Notes: generated by a model not told the origin, from the letters alone. 64,000 nt of DNA from Gordionus sp. m RMFG-2023 (GCF_954871325.1 NC_088775.1:78097561-78161560); one strand, 5' to 3'; positions 39,301 to 43,617 are shown, counted from the first letter of the stretch. Numbers and translations are program-made.

Positions 39301-40761
39301 TTCAATATTAAACTTGTTCAAGTGCATCAAATTATCTAACCCTTCTCTTCTTATTATATAGAGGAGTCGATTGAAGGAGCGCCTATATTTCCCCGGAAAA
39401 AAAACATGGTAAATGGTGAGTATAGATCTGTTCTCAAGATGAATAATAGTGTATTCCCATGTAGTAATGATGAATTTACGCTAATGATGGCTATTTCGCA
39501 ACAAGGAAAAGATGTAATTGTACAAAAATTATGTTTTTAATACAAGAAAACTGAGATTAATATGTAAAAATAAAAGTGCGATGTAAGTGGAAATATATTA
39601 GAGATCATTCGTCAGCATTCCCCTATTATCGGTTGCCATGGAGTCAGTCTAGGCTTATGAAGACAAATCAGCCTAAGCCACATTTTGGAAAAATAGCACA
39701 AATCATATTTTCTTATATATTTTTGTCTATGTATAAATTTGAAGATATAAATTGTTTTAAATACAAAATAAACCTAATTTATAATATAATATCATATATA
39801 TTTTTTAATTATTTTTGTTTATATTTCTCATATATGGCGAAAATAATTTATTTAAAGCGTTATATTTATAATATTACTAATAAATAAACTTGTTTTTAAC
39901 CTTTTTTGCGTATATTTTAAATAAAAATTGGATATATTGCCTGCCAGTTATTTTGCTAAAACTTTTCTAGCACTAATTTCTTTTTCATTTGTATGTTACA
40001 AATAATGATTATAATGAAAAATAAATTAAATTGCGTAAAAGATTTAGTAAAGCATGAGCAATAACTGGTATGCAAAAGGGTCTGAGAATTAATGAAACTA
40101 TAATTTATTCAGATACTTAAGAAAAAGTAGAAAATATTACTTAACGAGATTTAGAATGAATGAATGGCAACATATTTATGCCCACTCCGGTTGGAATTTT
40201 TTGGCTCGGTCCAGCCAAATCTTTACCTGGTCTGTTTCCAATTTTTTACCAAGCTTGATTGGCCCAATTTTTTTAAATATAAGGCCTAACCCGAAATAGT
40301 CCCAATGTTCGGGTGAAACCTTCGGAATGTGATCATTTATGAGATATCTTTGGAAACGGTATCCGAAAACTTGTCAAGAATATTTATTAAATGAAATACA
40401 TCTAACAAAAATAAACAAAATAATTACTCCATCCCTGAGTAGATAGTATTCTAATGAACGCGCCTCTTCCAACCATATTCCTTTCTTAGGATCCTCATCC
40501 GATAAGAAGATTCCCCAGTCTTGAGCTAAAAAAAACACAAAATTTTATAAAGGTAATTTTAAAAATAAATTCCTTCCTTTTCATACAAAGTGATTAATAT
40601 ATATTAAAAAGAAAGAAATAATAAAAACCTTGATGATCCTTCAAATTTTCTTTCTCCCTAACGTGGTCGCAGATCTGATAAACGTGAAGAGATTGATCTA
40701 ACGGATAGGTTTTAGTCGCATTTTTATCGGGAATAAAAATTTTAAGATTCAGGGTTGGCAT
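239..40761 (-). CDS. TLN: Talin, 24 coding exons, 3' end beyond the window
   Basis: Talin links integrin tails to actin and vinculin at cell-matrix adhesions. The spliced model runs from an ATG at 40761 to 239, about 1,416 codons, and continues off the left edge. Order seen: FERM F0 (about residues 1-85), F1 with enlarged loop (to about 230), F2 (to about 340), F3 (345-440), linker (to 600), rod R1-R4 (to 1221), R7/R8-like (to 1363), start of R9. F3 is strongest, with KRWGATPHSFTLDFGDYQDG nearly matching vertebrate talin, including the Arg-Trp pair used in integrin binding. All donors are GT, all acceptors AG, and phases agree at every join. Missing against vertebrate talin: R5, R6 and early R7. 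The rod diverges faster than the head. Exons and joins come from reading by eye against remembered vertebrate talin, so small boundary errors are possible. Confidence 0.95.
399..964. other. Intron 23 with decayed hAT-type MITE pieces
   Basis: From 467, GTGTTGTTAAACGCTAC starts like hAT MITE ends used elsewhere in the window. From 648 to about 810 runs a decayed half of the GTTGTTAAACGGCTC MITE family (the GCTCAATATTTTATG core is recognisable). No matching right ends found. Confidence 0.35.
965..1126 (-). CDS. TLN: Talin exon 23 (rod R8)
   Basis: Encodes ILTAATIIAKHTSSLCNCCR then FFVESAKNVANSTRDMVTRI. It aligns closely with vertebrate VLSAATIVAKHTSALCNSCR and FVQSAKEVANSTANLVKTIK of R8, the bundle inserted in R7 that binds LD-motif proteins and vinculin. 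Phase 0 at both ends. Confidence 0.96.
1127..1825. other. Intron 22, AT-rich, no exon seen
   Basis: About 700 bases. I looked here on the minus strand for the missing R5-R7 rod sequence and found none; open frames on either strand are short, AT-driven and resemble nothing known. Confidence 0.6.
1826..2089 (-). CDS. TLN: Talin exon 22 (R7/R8-like, divergent)
   Basis: An 88-codon exon with a good acceptor (T-rich then TTCTAG), donor GTCAGG and phase 0 at both ends. QLEQASRAIVEASSVI best fits the first R8 helix (TQFARANQAIQMACQSL), and the upstream helix fits late R7. A competing alignment to early R5 is possible, so the domain assignment is less certain than the exon. Confidence 0.8.
2475..4642 (+). 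pseudogene. hAT transposase, broken
   Basis: N-terminal remnant of a BED zinc finger (2475-2620, one Cys pair degraded). Then the DDE core: FTIDMWSNINKISFIAITAH at 3118, ACTTDNANN at 3302, RCCAHILNLISQESL at 3388, and the RWNSSY motif at 3572. C-terminal dimerisation block: ATSVPCEQIFSKAGDLVTKK then RNRLSNKTIQALM (4431-4531). It is spread over several frames with a stop after codon 161 of the core and further frame changes, so it cannot encode an active enzyme. Similarity is to Ac/hobo-like hAT families. Confidence 0.9.
4507..5001. repeat. ~220-bp inverted duplication of a hAT 3' end
   Basis: Left arm 4507-4729 and right arm 4783-5001 are reverse complements with only scattered differences; a 53-base spacer separates them. 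The left arm holds the last transposase codons and 3' flank, and the right arm repeats them on the other strand. It could form a long hairpin. Confidence 0.92.
5283..5552 (-). CDS. TLN: Talin exon 21 (rod R4)
   Basis: Encodes LVGDRLTDLIRSVEV (vertebrate AVAEQIPLLVQGVRG), a Cys/Asp/Ser-rich loop, then IQTCDECLIPAQQLLHQ and VRDLTKSLSRLKTCSHK (vertebrate CAKNLGTALAELRTAAQK). This is the end of bundle R4. The next rod exon found matches R7/R8, so the R5-R6 segment is missing here. Confidence 0.88.
5553..7733. other. Introns 19 and 20 (exon 20 between them)
   Basis: AT-rich intron sequence on both sides of exon 20. A B-box-like GGTTCGAATCC sits at about 5853 but no tRNA folds around it. Otherwise nothing recognised. 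Confidence 0.5.
6145..6288 (-). CDS. TLN: Talin exon 20 (rod R4)
   Basis: Encodes ARKSISSANDVLNVTKHLIA (vertebrate AAKQAAASATQTIAAAQHAA) and ends YDFISHCK, matching LLVQSCK. I chose the donor GTTTTT after CATTGCAAA because it keeps phase 0 into exon 21; the earlier GTATGC would break frame. Confidence 0.82.
7734..7848 (-). CDS. TLN: Talin exon 19 (rod R3 end)
   Basis: Encodes KFAEAAVNLRYATKNALDTI, matching vertebrate RLREAAEGLRMATNAAAQNA; the Thr corresponds to Thr901, completing the belt. The acceptor is TTGTAACAG, phase 2 in; the donor is GTAGGT, phase 0 out. Confidence 0.93.
8854..9074. mobile_element. hAT-type MITE, GTTGTTAAACGGCTC family, copy 1
   Basis: 221 bases with terminal inverted repeats TAGTGTTGTTAAACGGCTC and GAGCCGTTTAACAACACTA. 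Near-matching flanks (CTCTTTAAG and CTCTAAAG) look like a decayed 8-bp target duplication. Same core as copies at 23372, 33991, 50265 and 52862. Lies in talin intron 18. Confidence 0.88.
9428..9627 (-). CDS. TLN: Talin exon 18 (rod R3)
   Basis: Encodes ATADLVSAIKLEA (vertebrate ATSDLVNAIKADA) and LFDSAKRLAEATTKLVECAK (vertebrate LLSAAKILADATAKMVEAAK). It carries the counterparts of Thr833 and Thr867. The loop between the helices is lengthened by an acidic/Lys-rich stretch. An opposite-strand open frame here is only a shadow. Confidence 0.94.
10342..10562 (-). CDS. TLN: Talin exon 17 (rod R2/R3, first belt Thr)
   Basis: Encodes IRSATEILLNSL (vertebrate ILTVTENIFSSM) and NLMIQQARIVAQ (vertebrate GEMVRQARILAQ). 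The Thr of SATEI corresponds to Thr809, first of four buried threonines that make R3 mechanically weak. The inter-helix loop is about 16 residues longer than in vertebrates. Confidence 0.92.
10563..12489. other. Intron 16, part downstream of the hAT insertion
   Basis: AT-rich. A small GC-richer island at 11230-11360 resembles an exon in composition, but neither strand gives a talin match or good phase-compatible splice sites. A short direct repeat (TTTATATTTTACTGT) occurs at 12125 and 12190. Confidence 0.4.
12490..13847 (+). mobile_element. hAT element, internally deleted, in talin intron 16
   Basis: 1,358 bases bounded by CAGCTGTTAAAGTAG and CTACTTTTAAAAGTAGAGTTTAACAACTCTG-type ends, flanked by GAGAAAAG and GATAAAAG (7/8 target duplication). 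Subterminal AGTAGC repeats mark both ends. Inside is an N-terminal open frame (12753-12998) and, at 13431-13575, a C-terminal hAT dimerisation match: LPSSASVKRLFSKQKPIPSD then DDSIEMLLLLKCNK. Most of the catalytic core is missing, so it is nonautonomous. Confidence 0.88.
14557..14653 (-). CDS. TLN: Talin exon 16 (rod R2)
   Basis: Encodes LLTDLNQAASQVLCALDRLI then ENVTK, matching vertebrate LLRGVGAAATAVTQALNELL then QHVKA. Joining exon 15 in phase 0 requires splicing across the 6.1-kb Gypsy insertion; without it intron 15 would be about 200 bases. Confidence 0.9.
14764..15120 (+). repeat. Left LTR of the Gypsy element
   Basis: 357 bases, TGTTG at the start and TAACA at the end, preceded by the target duplication ATCCC (14759-14763). 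Confidence 0.93.
16621..16950 (+). repeat. 111-bp tandem repeat inside the Gypsy element, three units
   Basis: Units begin near 16621, 16732 and 16843 and differ at few positions. The length is a multiple of three, equal to a 37-residue repeat, placed between the protease-like and reverse transcriptase regions. Confidence 0.9.
19670..19960 (+). repeat. ~50-bp imperfect tandem repeat downstream of integrase
   Basis: About five copies of a unit containing TTGATGATAGACATAATTAT and GAGAATCATAATTTC, spaced 50-70 bases apart, in the 3' untranslated part of the Gypsy element. Confidence 0.85.
20372..20847 (+). repeat. Right LTR of the Gypsy element
   Basis: 476 bases, about 120 longer than the left LTR because a stretch near its start is partly repeated. 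Preceded by a purine-rich tract and followed by ATCCC (20848-20852). Confidence 0.92.
20942..21043 (-). CDS. TLN: Talin exon 15 (rod R1/R2)
   Basis: Encodes VMAPTIHNEVCKTQTIQSAQ then AVTQSVNHVLMIAQ, collinear with vertebrate VVAPTISSPVCQEQLVEAGR. It lies 95 bases from the right LTR of the Gypsy insertion in intron 15. Confidence 0.92.
21220..21386 (-). CDS. TLN: Talin exon 14 (rod, vinculin-site-like helix)
   Basis: Strong rod match: CAKGVANAAAHLVLRAKHIA aligns with LAKAVASAAAALVLKAKSVA, and IVGAATHCALKTSQLITCVK with VIAAATQCALSTSQLVACTK. The second helix corresponds to a classic R1 vinculin-binding site. The donor is GTAATA, phase 0. Confidence 0.96.
21564..21714 (-). CDS. TLN: Talin exon 13 (rod R1)
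   Basis: Encodes DPVRLRIALIASHLNRVGEC, aligning with the vertebrate helix NLLQAAGNVGQASGELLQQI, then an acidic/polar loop. Phase 0 in, phase 1 out with donor GTACAA. It lies across a nearly 3.8-kb intron 12 holding several small transposons. Confidence 0.82.
22168..22491 (-). pseudogene. hAT transposase fragment in talin intron 12
   Basis: A single open frame of 107 codons: WIDKYRWRNYITLTFHEIVN, QKHTAETILFEIDKV, KIQIVTDGPNVNKSVRLGEY and LHLCMGHTTSL. These match the catalytic-core order of hAT transposases (W...Y..T.H, HTA..I, VTD...N, C..H). Both ends are missing, as are terminal repeats nearby. Family differs from the elements at 2286 and 12490. Confidence 0.82.
22643..22757 (+). other. Isolated GC/CpG-rich patch with short open frame
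   Basis: About 115 bases of strongly CpG-rich sequence in otherwise very AT-rich intron 12. It holds a 38-codon frame starting MSPRRRIFPSVTDDEHRHF and ending in TAA. The outer parts (ACCACGCCGCCGAAT and ATTCGCGGCGACG...GTGGT) are roughly inverted repeats. No family recognised. Confidence 0.4.
23372..23581. mobile_element. hAT-type MITE, GTTGTTAAACGGCTC family, copy 2
   Basis: About 210 bases; ends AATGTTGTTGAACAGCTCG and CGAGCCGTTTAACAACACT, flanks GTTATTGG and ATTATTGG (7/8). Subterminal TTAGCCGTTTTTAAAAATCG pairs with its complement near the left end. Talin intron 12. Confidence 0.9.
24477..24776. mobile_element. hAT-type MITE with GCCCGGCC units, copy 1
   Basis: 300 bases; ends CAGAGACCTGCAGGTC and CCTCTACAGGTCTCTG, flanked on both sides by ATATATAT (8/8, though low complexity). 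The interior alternates GGCCCGG-type GC clusters with A/T runs. Talin intron 12. Confidence 0.85.
24963..25292. mobile_element. GCCCGGCC MITE, copy 2
   Basis: Left end TAGAGTCTTGCAAATCGG is a decayed form of CAGAGACCTGCAGGTC; right end GGCCTGCAGGTCTCTG is intact. The GC clusters CCCGGG recur inside. Flanks do not match well, so it is older than copy 1. Confidence 0.7.
25496..25638 (-). CDS. TLN: Talin exon 12 (rod R1)
   Basis: Encodes TTLLNAVKELALATTGLLEC, matching the R1 helix RPLLQAAKGLAGAVSELLRS, then a polar Asn/Asp/Glu tail longer than the vertebrate loop. The acceptor that keeps frame is ACAATATAG; a second AG seven bases further in would give an early stop. Confidence 0.85.
25861..26116 (-). 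CDS. TLN: Talin exon 11 (rod R1)
   Basis: Opens the first rod bundle. VEDKIARITAGSARIMSLVA aligns with the vertebrate stretch VDAITAGTASVVNLTAG. An Asp/Glu/Ser-rich loop follows, then helix VAVTDVADSLEGLLKEINVI matching the next R1 helix. The donor is GTAAAA, phase 1. Confidence 0.88.
26153..26436. mobile_element. Probable hAT-type MITE filling talin intron 10
   Basis: Ends ATGTTGTTAATGCAACTAGTTAC and GTAACTT...CCTTAACAACACT are inverted repeats with subterminal AGTTAC/GTAACT motifs. It makes up most of the 348-base intron. No target duplication is visible. Confidence 0.5.
26465..26841 (-). CDS. TLN: Talin exon 10 (linker)
   Basis: Encodes GDEESTLIEEIVSPHRATYI near its start, aligning with vertebrate GDEESTMLEDSVSPKKSTVL, then a Pro/Ser/Gly-rich stretch with no recognised domain, and a helix-like DPAHKECLERGILRIGTALD near the end. 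At 126 codons it makes the linker roughly 70 residues longer than in vertebrate talin-1. Confidence 0.9.
27005..27100 (-). CDS. TLN: Talin exon 9 (head-rod linker)
   Basis: A 32-codon exon after the FERM domain encoding GSNKNGTALESCEVGYNIPY and an acidic tail. It has no clear vertebrate match, as expected for the unstructured linker. Support is splice-site quality (TTTTTAACAG acceptor), correct phases on both sides, coding-like composition and position between two certain exons. Confidence 0.8.
27216..27492 (-). CDS. TLN: Talin exon 8 (F3, PTB-like, integrin-binding)
   Basis: Encodes the whole F3 subdomain, which binds the integrin beta tail and activates it. EKMKGKNRLRPRLLGITKDS opens it; LDFGDYQDGYYSVQTADGEK is essentially the vertebrate sequence; LIAGYIDIIMK closes it. 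The Arg and Trp of VKRW correspond to vertebrate Arg358 and Trp359. The Lys-rich strand EKMKGKN that contacts membrane and tail is kept, so integrin binding looks intact. Confidence 0.98.
27721..29676 (+). mobile_element. hAT element with perfect target duplication, talin intron 7
   Basis: 1,956 bases; exact 15-base terminal repeats CAGGCGCGTACGCAG and CTGCGTACGCGCCTG, with CCCATATA on each side (8/8). G-run and C-run subterminal tracts follow. Inside, on the plus strand, are hAT transposase remnants: DYTTILSNTFQKHGIDLIKK and KEIRANVDEEFQ (28245-28375), HHAALTNLQILLPQKPS (28540-28590), and the C-terminal TNERTFSFLRI (28778-28812), reached from LPIS only by a frame change. Transposase broken. 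A GC satellite (28826-29170) has been added inside. Confidence 0.92.
28826..29170 (+). repeat. GCCCGGCCCGGG/T-run satellite inside the hAT element
   Basis: Repeating units pair a GC cluster (GCCCGGCCCGGGTG) with T7 A7 runs. Three units of about 35 bases between 28990 and 29095 are nearly identical; the others vary. The right edge GGTTCTCTG resembles the end of the GCCCGGCC MITEs at 24477 and 63479, so this is probably an expanded copy of that MITE. Confidence 0.8.
30181..30349 (-). CDS. TLN: Talin exon 7 (F2)
   Basis: Encodes the F2 helical lobe, ending EIDSKVSYVKLARALKTYGV then TFFLVK, matching vertebrate EIEAKVRYVKLARSLKTYGV and SFFLVK. The donor is GTAAAA; it leaves phase 0 into the F3 exon. 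Intron 7 downstream holds a hAT element with perfect target duplication. Confidence 0.96.
31067..31194 (-). CDS. TLN: Talin exon 6 (F2)
   Basis: Encodes RDAIINGTHPVTLEQACKFA followed by GIQCQILYGDHNPLKHKSGF, collinear with vertebrate RDDILNGSHPVSFDKACEFA and GFQCQIQFGPHNEQKHKAGF. The donor is the near-ideal GTAAGT; phase 2 out. Confidence 0.95.
31422..31564 (-). CDS. TLN: Talin exon 5 (F1 end, F2 start)
   Basis: Encodes CKTLREQGIEEFEILLLRRK then FFYSDQNIDSHDPVQLNLLY. The second piece differs from vertebrate talin by only two conservative positions. Phase 1 in, phase 0 out; donor GTAGGG after the codon pair for VQ. Confidence 0.96.
31965..32340. mobile_element. Palindromic MITE in talin intron 4
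   Basis: 376 bases; ends TGTATATGTTAG and CTAACATATACA, with similarity extending inward for over 100 bases per arm (AATGTGTTATTTTT and GCGCGTTTT occur in both arms as inverted copies). Family unknown; target duplication unclear. Confidence 0.75.
32830..33175 (+). pseudogene. Unidentified coding-like strip with stops
   Basis: One frame stays coding-like for over 300 bases with only three internal stops (near 32918, 33047 and 33088): YESKQCFLCNLVDYRTNQL, then YVEGHIQAKDRRRMTERELK, then FPRECLGFDVWKKIKKSLRF. A CxxC pair and basic character are visible; no family recognised. It ends beside a repeat edge GTTACCCCTCATTCA (33178), whose complement recurs near 49075. Confidence 0.4.
33991..34188. 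mobile_element. hAT-type MITE, GTTGTTAAACGGCTC family, copy 3
   Basis: 198 bases; ends TACCGTTGTTAAACGGC and GCCGTTTAACAACACTA, flanked by TTTCCAAT on both sides (8/8). Talin intron 4. Confidence 0.93.
34386..34631 (-). CDS. TLN: Talin exon 4 (F1 with enlarged loop)
   Basis: Begins GIANYEEYSLVRE (vertebrate GITNHDEYSLVRE) and ends RKLHTDDE (vertebrate KQKLHTDDE). Between them lies the F1 loop, a disordered membrane-contacting insertion. Here it is about 30 residues longer than in vertebrates, rich in Gly, Ser, Thr, Arg and Lys, and keeps the TGTL motif. Unusually GC-rich for the window, as expected of coding DNA. Confidence 0.94.
34934..35063 (-). CDS. TLN: Talin exon 3 (F0/F1 junction)
   Basis: Encodes DQLEYKKKIRPLKVKMMDES and onward, matching the vertebrate stretch MEYRKKQRPLKIRMLDGT, followed by VDDSQAVSQLM matching VDDSKTVTDML. 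The acceptor is CATTCAG; it ends in phase 1 within the conserved Gly that opens exon 4. Confidence 0.93.
35981..36961. mobile_element. hAT-like nonautonomous insertion with GAACGCGTTC ends
   Basis: Ends CAGTGTTGT and ACAACACTAG, with subterminal GAACGCGTTCATGTTCAC on the left and ACGAACGCGTTCAAAAAGAA on the right, plus further GTTCACGTTCATTCG and CGAACGTTAAATTCG motifs. No transposase recognised. Flanks do not match. Confidence 0.6.
37330..38110 (-). pseudogene. Decayed IS630/mariner-like transposase
   Basis: Minus-strand remnants in collinear order: ISRSIKSMGWSRKKVGKVPD (about 37900-37840), RRNFPDVINIL, YLDETGL (about 37765), IIMDNTPIHRSHII (about 37590) and YLPPYS (about 37535). Each aligns with the intact transposase at 42034-43119 (GWSKKRAGKEPDRRNTPGAI, FLDETG, VMDNASIHRSHLI, YLPPYSPQLNP). 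Many stops; inactive relative of the same family. Confidence 0.88.
38922..39340 (+). pseudogene. Kinesin-6 (MKLP1/KIF23-type) motor fragment, broken
   Basis: Opposite to and inside talin intron 2. One frame gives IIEVYNNVYDILEDD (39077-39121). Another gives KEDSNNKIYINDATEIETKS then FTNLNAENSRSHSIFNIKLV (39145-39320). In KIF23-type motors these are neighbouring parts of one motor domain; SRSHS is switch I, and the run into FNIKLVQ is characteristic of MKLP1. The frame change between the pieces and the absence of the P-loop and switch II mark a partial, dead copy rather than a nested gene. Whether it arose by retrocopy or duplication is unclear. Confidence 0.8.
39900..40080. mobile_element. 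Possible small palindromic MITE
   Basis: Ends CCTTTTTTGCGTATA and TATGCAAAAGGG, then inverted matches around CCAGTTATT (39954) and AATAACTGG (40059). The left flank is TTAA, which would suit piggyBac-like ends, but the right flank is not. Confidence 0.4.
40428..40525 (-). CDS. TLN: Talin exon 2 (F0)
   Basis: Encodes the F0 core: FLSDEDPKKGIWLEEARSLE aligns with FLSDDDPKKGIWLEAGKALD of vertebrate talin-1. The acceptor is a T-run then TAG; the donor is GTAATT. It joins exon 1 in phase 1 and leaves phase 0. Intron 1 is only about 100 bases, intron 2 over 5 kb because of insertions. Confidence 0.93.
40629..40761 (-). CDS. TLN: Talin exon 1 (F0 start, initiator ATG)
   Basis: Encodes 44 residues starting MPTLNLKIFIPDKNAT, collinear with the first strands of vertebrate F0 (MVALSLKISIG). 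The ATG sits in an A-rich context (CTAAAAATG) with A at -3. The donor is GTTTTT after CATCAAG; the exon ends in phase 1. No upstream in-frame ATG gives a better family match, so this start is preferred. A non-coding first exon upstream cannot be excluded. Confidence 0.88.
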
Positions 40762-41805
40762 TTTTAGAGTAATATTTTCTTTTGATGAGAGATAAAAAAA
40801 AATTCACATCAATTTTTCCAGGTTGAGCAGTCTTCGAATGAGATTTCGTTGGCATAGTTTCATATTAAGTAGCTATATATTCTATATTTTTTACAAAAAT
40901 AAATATAATTTCTAGGACCTAAAATACTATTAAAAAATATCAGTTTAGAACCGGAAGGAATTAGAAACTGGAACGGTTTTAAAAATTTAAGAAACGGGAA
41001 GCATTTTTTTTAATATTCAAAACCGGAACCCTTATTAGTCCAGGTTACAAACTCTGACTCTAAAAGCGGGAAAGTTATAAATAAAAAAATGGTATTTTCT
41101 TTAAGAATGCGTTTGCATCAGAAGAGAGGCAAGAAGGATGATTGCCCCCCCCCCACCTCCTTCCATAAAAAAGAATTGTACTTGGAATAAAACATGCGAC
41201 TCAGCAGAAATTTTGTATTTTTCGCTATATACTTCACAAAATTTTATATTTTTTGTTTCAGAAACAAAATGGCAAACTTTTTCTTATAATCAAGCAATCA
41301 ATTTAATTTATAGAATATGACCTTTCACGAGAAAAAAAATTAAAAACGTCAAAGGCGTAAGAGCTTTATCAAAATTCTAAAAATCGGGGAAACGTTATCG
41401 GGTAATGAAATCGATAACATATATTAATGATTCACTTTTTGAGAGATGGAAAAGAAATATAGGATTGACTTGAGTTTGATTAGTATTATTAAAAGTTACC
41501 TTTTTAAAAGTAACTATAAAGCCAAAAAAGGGTCATTAAATAGGTATAGTTTCTAAAAAAAAATGTAGTTTTTTAAAATGGTTTATAAATAATTTAATAT
41601 ACATAAAGTGAAATTTTCTTTAAGCAACAAAACAGAATCCTACAGATATGGAAATTTTAGGGTTAGCCCGCTATTTGAAAAAAACATTCTAAAGTCTGAC
41701 ATGGTCCGGAATTATTTCTGACTCGTCTTAAATATTTATATTATGATTTTATAGACCGGCCCACCCAACACCGAATTTAAAAGTTAGTCATTTTGAATAA
41801 TATTA
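40762..41805. other. Upstream region of talin
   Basis: AT-rich DNA between the talin start codon and the mariner-like element. Any promoter and 5' UTR should be here but no clear TATA, initiator or CpG-island signal stands out. A C-run (about 41145) and a decayed repeat stretch are the only oddities. Confidence 0.4.
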
Positions 41806-41956
41806 CAGTGAAACGATACACATGTTTAAATATACTATAAAAGGGGGTAAACAAAATAAGATTTTATTTTTAATAGAATAAAGATTGAAATTAAATATGG
41901 ACAAGCAATTAATTAAGAAGATTAATAGTTGATTAATCATTATAAAAAAAATGTGT
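41806..41956 (+). repeat. Left terminal inverted repeat of the mariner-like element
   Basis: 151 bases starting CAGTGAAACGATACACATG and ending AAAATGTGT; reverse complement of 43465-43615 with no mismatch seen. Confidence 0.95.
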
Positions 41957-42033
41957 TAAAATTTAATTCAAAATAAAAAATTAAAATACTTACATATTAA
42001 TTATTTTTAATTTTTCTTAAATAATAAAAAAAA

Positions 42034-43119
42034 ATGTTTAATATAGAATCTTTATTATCCAATAGTAATACTAATTTTTCCAATTTAAATGAAAACTCCC
42101 AATCTTCGTCGAGAATTCAAAGACCAAAAAGAATACACAAATATTGGAATAAAGAAAAATTAGATATAGTTACCAAAATGTTATCGATGCCGGAAAAACA
42201 ACAAATGAAAATAAAAGACATAGCAAAATATGTCGAAATGTCTACTGCATCTGTTCACAAATTTAGACGGGATACATTCCCAGAAATAAATGGAGATCCT
42301 TTAAAGGAATATAATATTCAAAAAAGAGGAAGTAAAAAGAAAGATTCTTCCATTATTGAAAGAAGTATCATAAGCCTATTAATGGATAATAACACTTTGA
42401 CTATTCAGGAGATAATAGAAAAGTTACCTCCTGGTAGTCCAAAAACAAAAACCACAATTAGTAAATATATTAAAAATATTGGTTGGTCTAAAAAAAGGGC
42501 TGGCAAGGAGCCTGATAGAAGAAATACTCCCGGGGCTATTAATATTCGTCAAATTTATTGTGCAAAGATCTTAAATATCCCAAGAGAAAATTTATATTTC
42601 TTAGATGAGACTGGAATAAACTTGCATGTTGTACCAATCTACGCCTGGGCGCCATACAATGTCCGTCCAATAATAAAAATCCCATCCTCTAAGGGCAAAA
42701 ATGTAAGTATCCTTTGTACAATCGGAATTGGAGGGGTAATTCATTATAAAATAATAGACGGAGCTTACAATGGGCTATTATTCCGTGATTCTATGACGGA
42801 GCTTATTAGTATCCTACCACCAGATGCAATCATTGTAATGGATAATGCATCTATCCATAGAAGCCATCTTATCGATTCTTATAAAGGTAGGATTGAATAC
42901 CTACCACCTTATTCACCTCAGTTAAATCCCATTGAAAATTTTTTTGGAGTTTTGAAAAATAAATTTAGAGCAATCAATCCCCGCCCTAATTCAAGAGATG
43001 AAATTGTTAGGAATATTATTCAACTCTTACACGGATTTATTCCTTATGATTTCACTAACTTTTACAATCACATGCAAAGCTATTTGGAGTTGGGTTATCG
43101 CGGGCAACTGATTAATTAG
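42034..43119 (+). CDS. IS630/Tc1-mariner-like DDE transposase, intact
   Basis: 361 residues, uninterrupted. A basic segment (about 28-45) and helix-turn-helix-like region (DIAKYVEMSTASVHKFRRD, 62-80) form the N-terminal DNA-binding part; a second HTH-like segment lies around 120-150. Catalytic residues: Asp191 in YFLDETG, Asp270 in VMDNASIH, Glu301 in LNPIENFF. Thirty residues separate the second Asp from the Glu, against 34 in the best-known IS630 and mariner enzymes. The enzyme should cut and paste the element via its terminal repeats. The start ATG follows an A-run, 77 bases inside the left repeat. A decayed relative sits in talin intron 2. Confidence 0.95.
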   Translation: MFNIESLLSNSNTNFSNLNENSQSSSRIQRPKRIHKYWNKEKLDIVTKMLSMPEKQQMKIKDIAKYVEMSTASVHKFRRDTFPEINGDPLKEYNIQKRGSKKKDSSIIERSIISLLMDNNTLTIQEIIEKLPPGSPKTKTTISKYIKNIGWSKKRAGKEPDRRNTPGAINIRQIYCAKILNIPRENLYFLDETGINLHVVPIYAWAPYNVRPIIKIPSSKGKNVSILCTIGIGGVIHYKIIDGAYNGLLFRDSMTELISILPPDAIIVMDNASIHRSHLIDSYKGRIEYLPPYSPQLNPIENFFGVLKNKFRAINPRPNSRDEIVRNIIQLLHGFIPYDFTNFYNHMQSYLELGYRGQLIN

Positions 43120-43464
43120 GTAATCTTTATAATCGATTTGTATTAATAATTATAATATTAACTCTTTTAATTTCTAAAAAGGTACCAACATCAAATTCGT
43201 GGAACAATGGAATATTTTGATAAATTATAATTATATTTTTTATGTATTAATTATTTTATCGAAATTATTATAAAAGTTTATAGTGTTATCATATTTTTAT
43301 CGAAATAAATGGATATACAAAATAGATTACATTTAAGAAATTCTAAAATATTAAAAAGACTTTTTACAAAAAATGATTTAGAATTTTAAATGAAATTTAA
43401 TCAAATATCTTACTTGAGCATTCTCAAAGAAAATAAAAAAAAAATTCATTTTTCATCATAAATT

Positions 43465-43615
43465 ACACATTTTTTTTATAATGATTAATCAACTATTAAT
43501 CTTCTTAATTAATTGCTTGTCCATATTTAATTTCAATCTTTATTCTATTAAAAATAAAATCTTATTTTGTTTACCCCCTTTTATAGTATATTTAAACATG
43601 TGTATCGTTTCACTG
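43465..43615 (-). repeat. Right terminal inverted repeat of the mariner-like element
   Basis: 151 bases, ACACATTTTTTTTATAATG to CGTTTCACTG, mirror of the left repeat. The short open frame across it is only repeat sequence. Confidence 0.95.
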
Positions 43616-43617
43616 TA

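Larger units (their letters stand above)
41806..43615 (+). mobile_element. Whole-looking IS630/Tc1-mariner-like transposon
   Basis: 1,810 bases, CAGTGAAACG...CGTTTCACTG, flanked by TA on both sides (41804-41805 and 43616-43617), the target duplication of the Tc1/mariner superfamily. Terminal inverted repeats are 151 bases and I see no mismatch between them. They enclose one open transposase. Identical repeats plus an open frame suggest recent movement, unlike the rest of the DNA transposons here. Confidence 0.96.

Noticed and set aside
38922-39340. Working kinesin gene nested in talin
   Set aside because: Motor pieces lie in different frames and the P-loop and later motifs are absent nearby.
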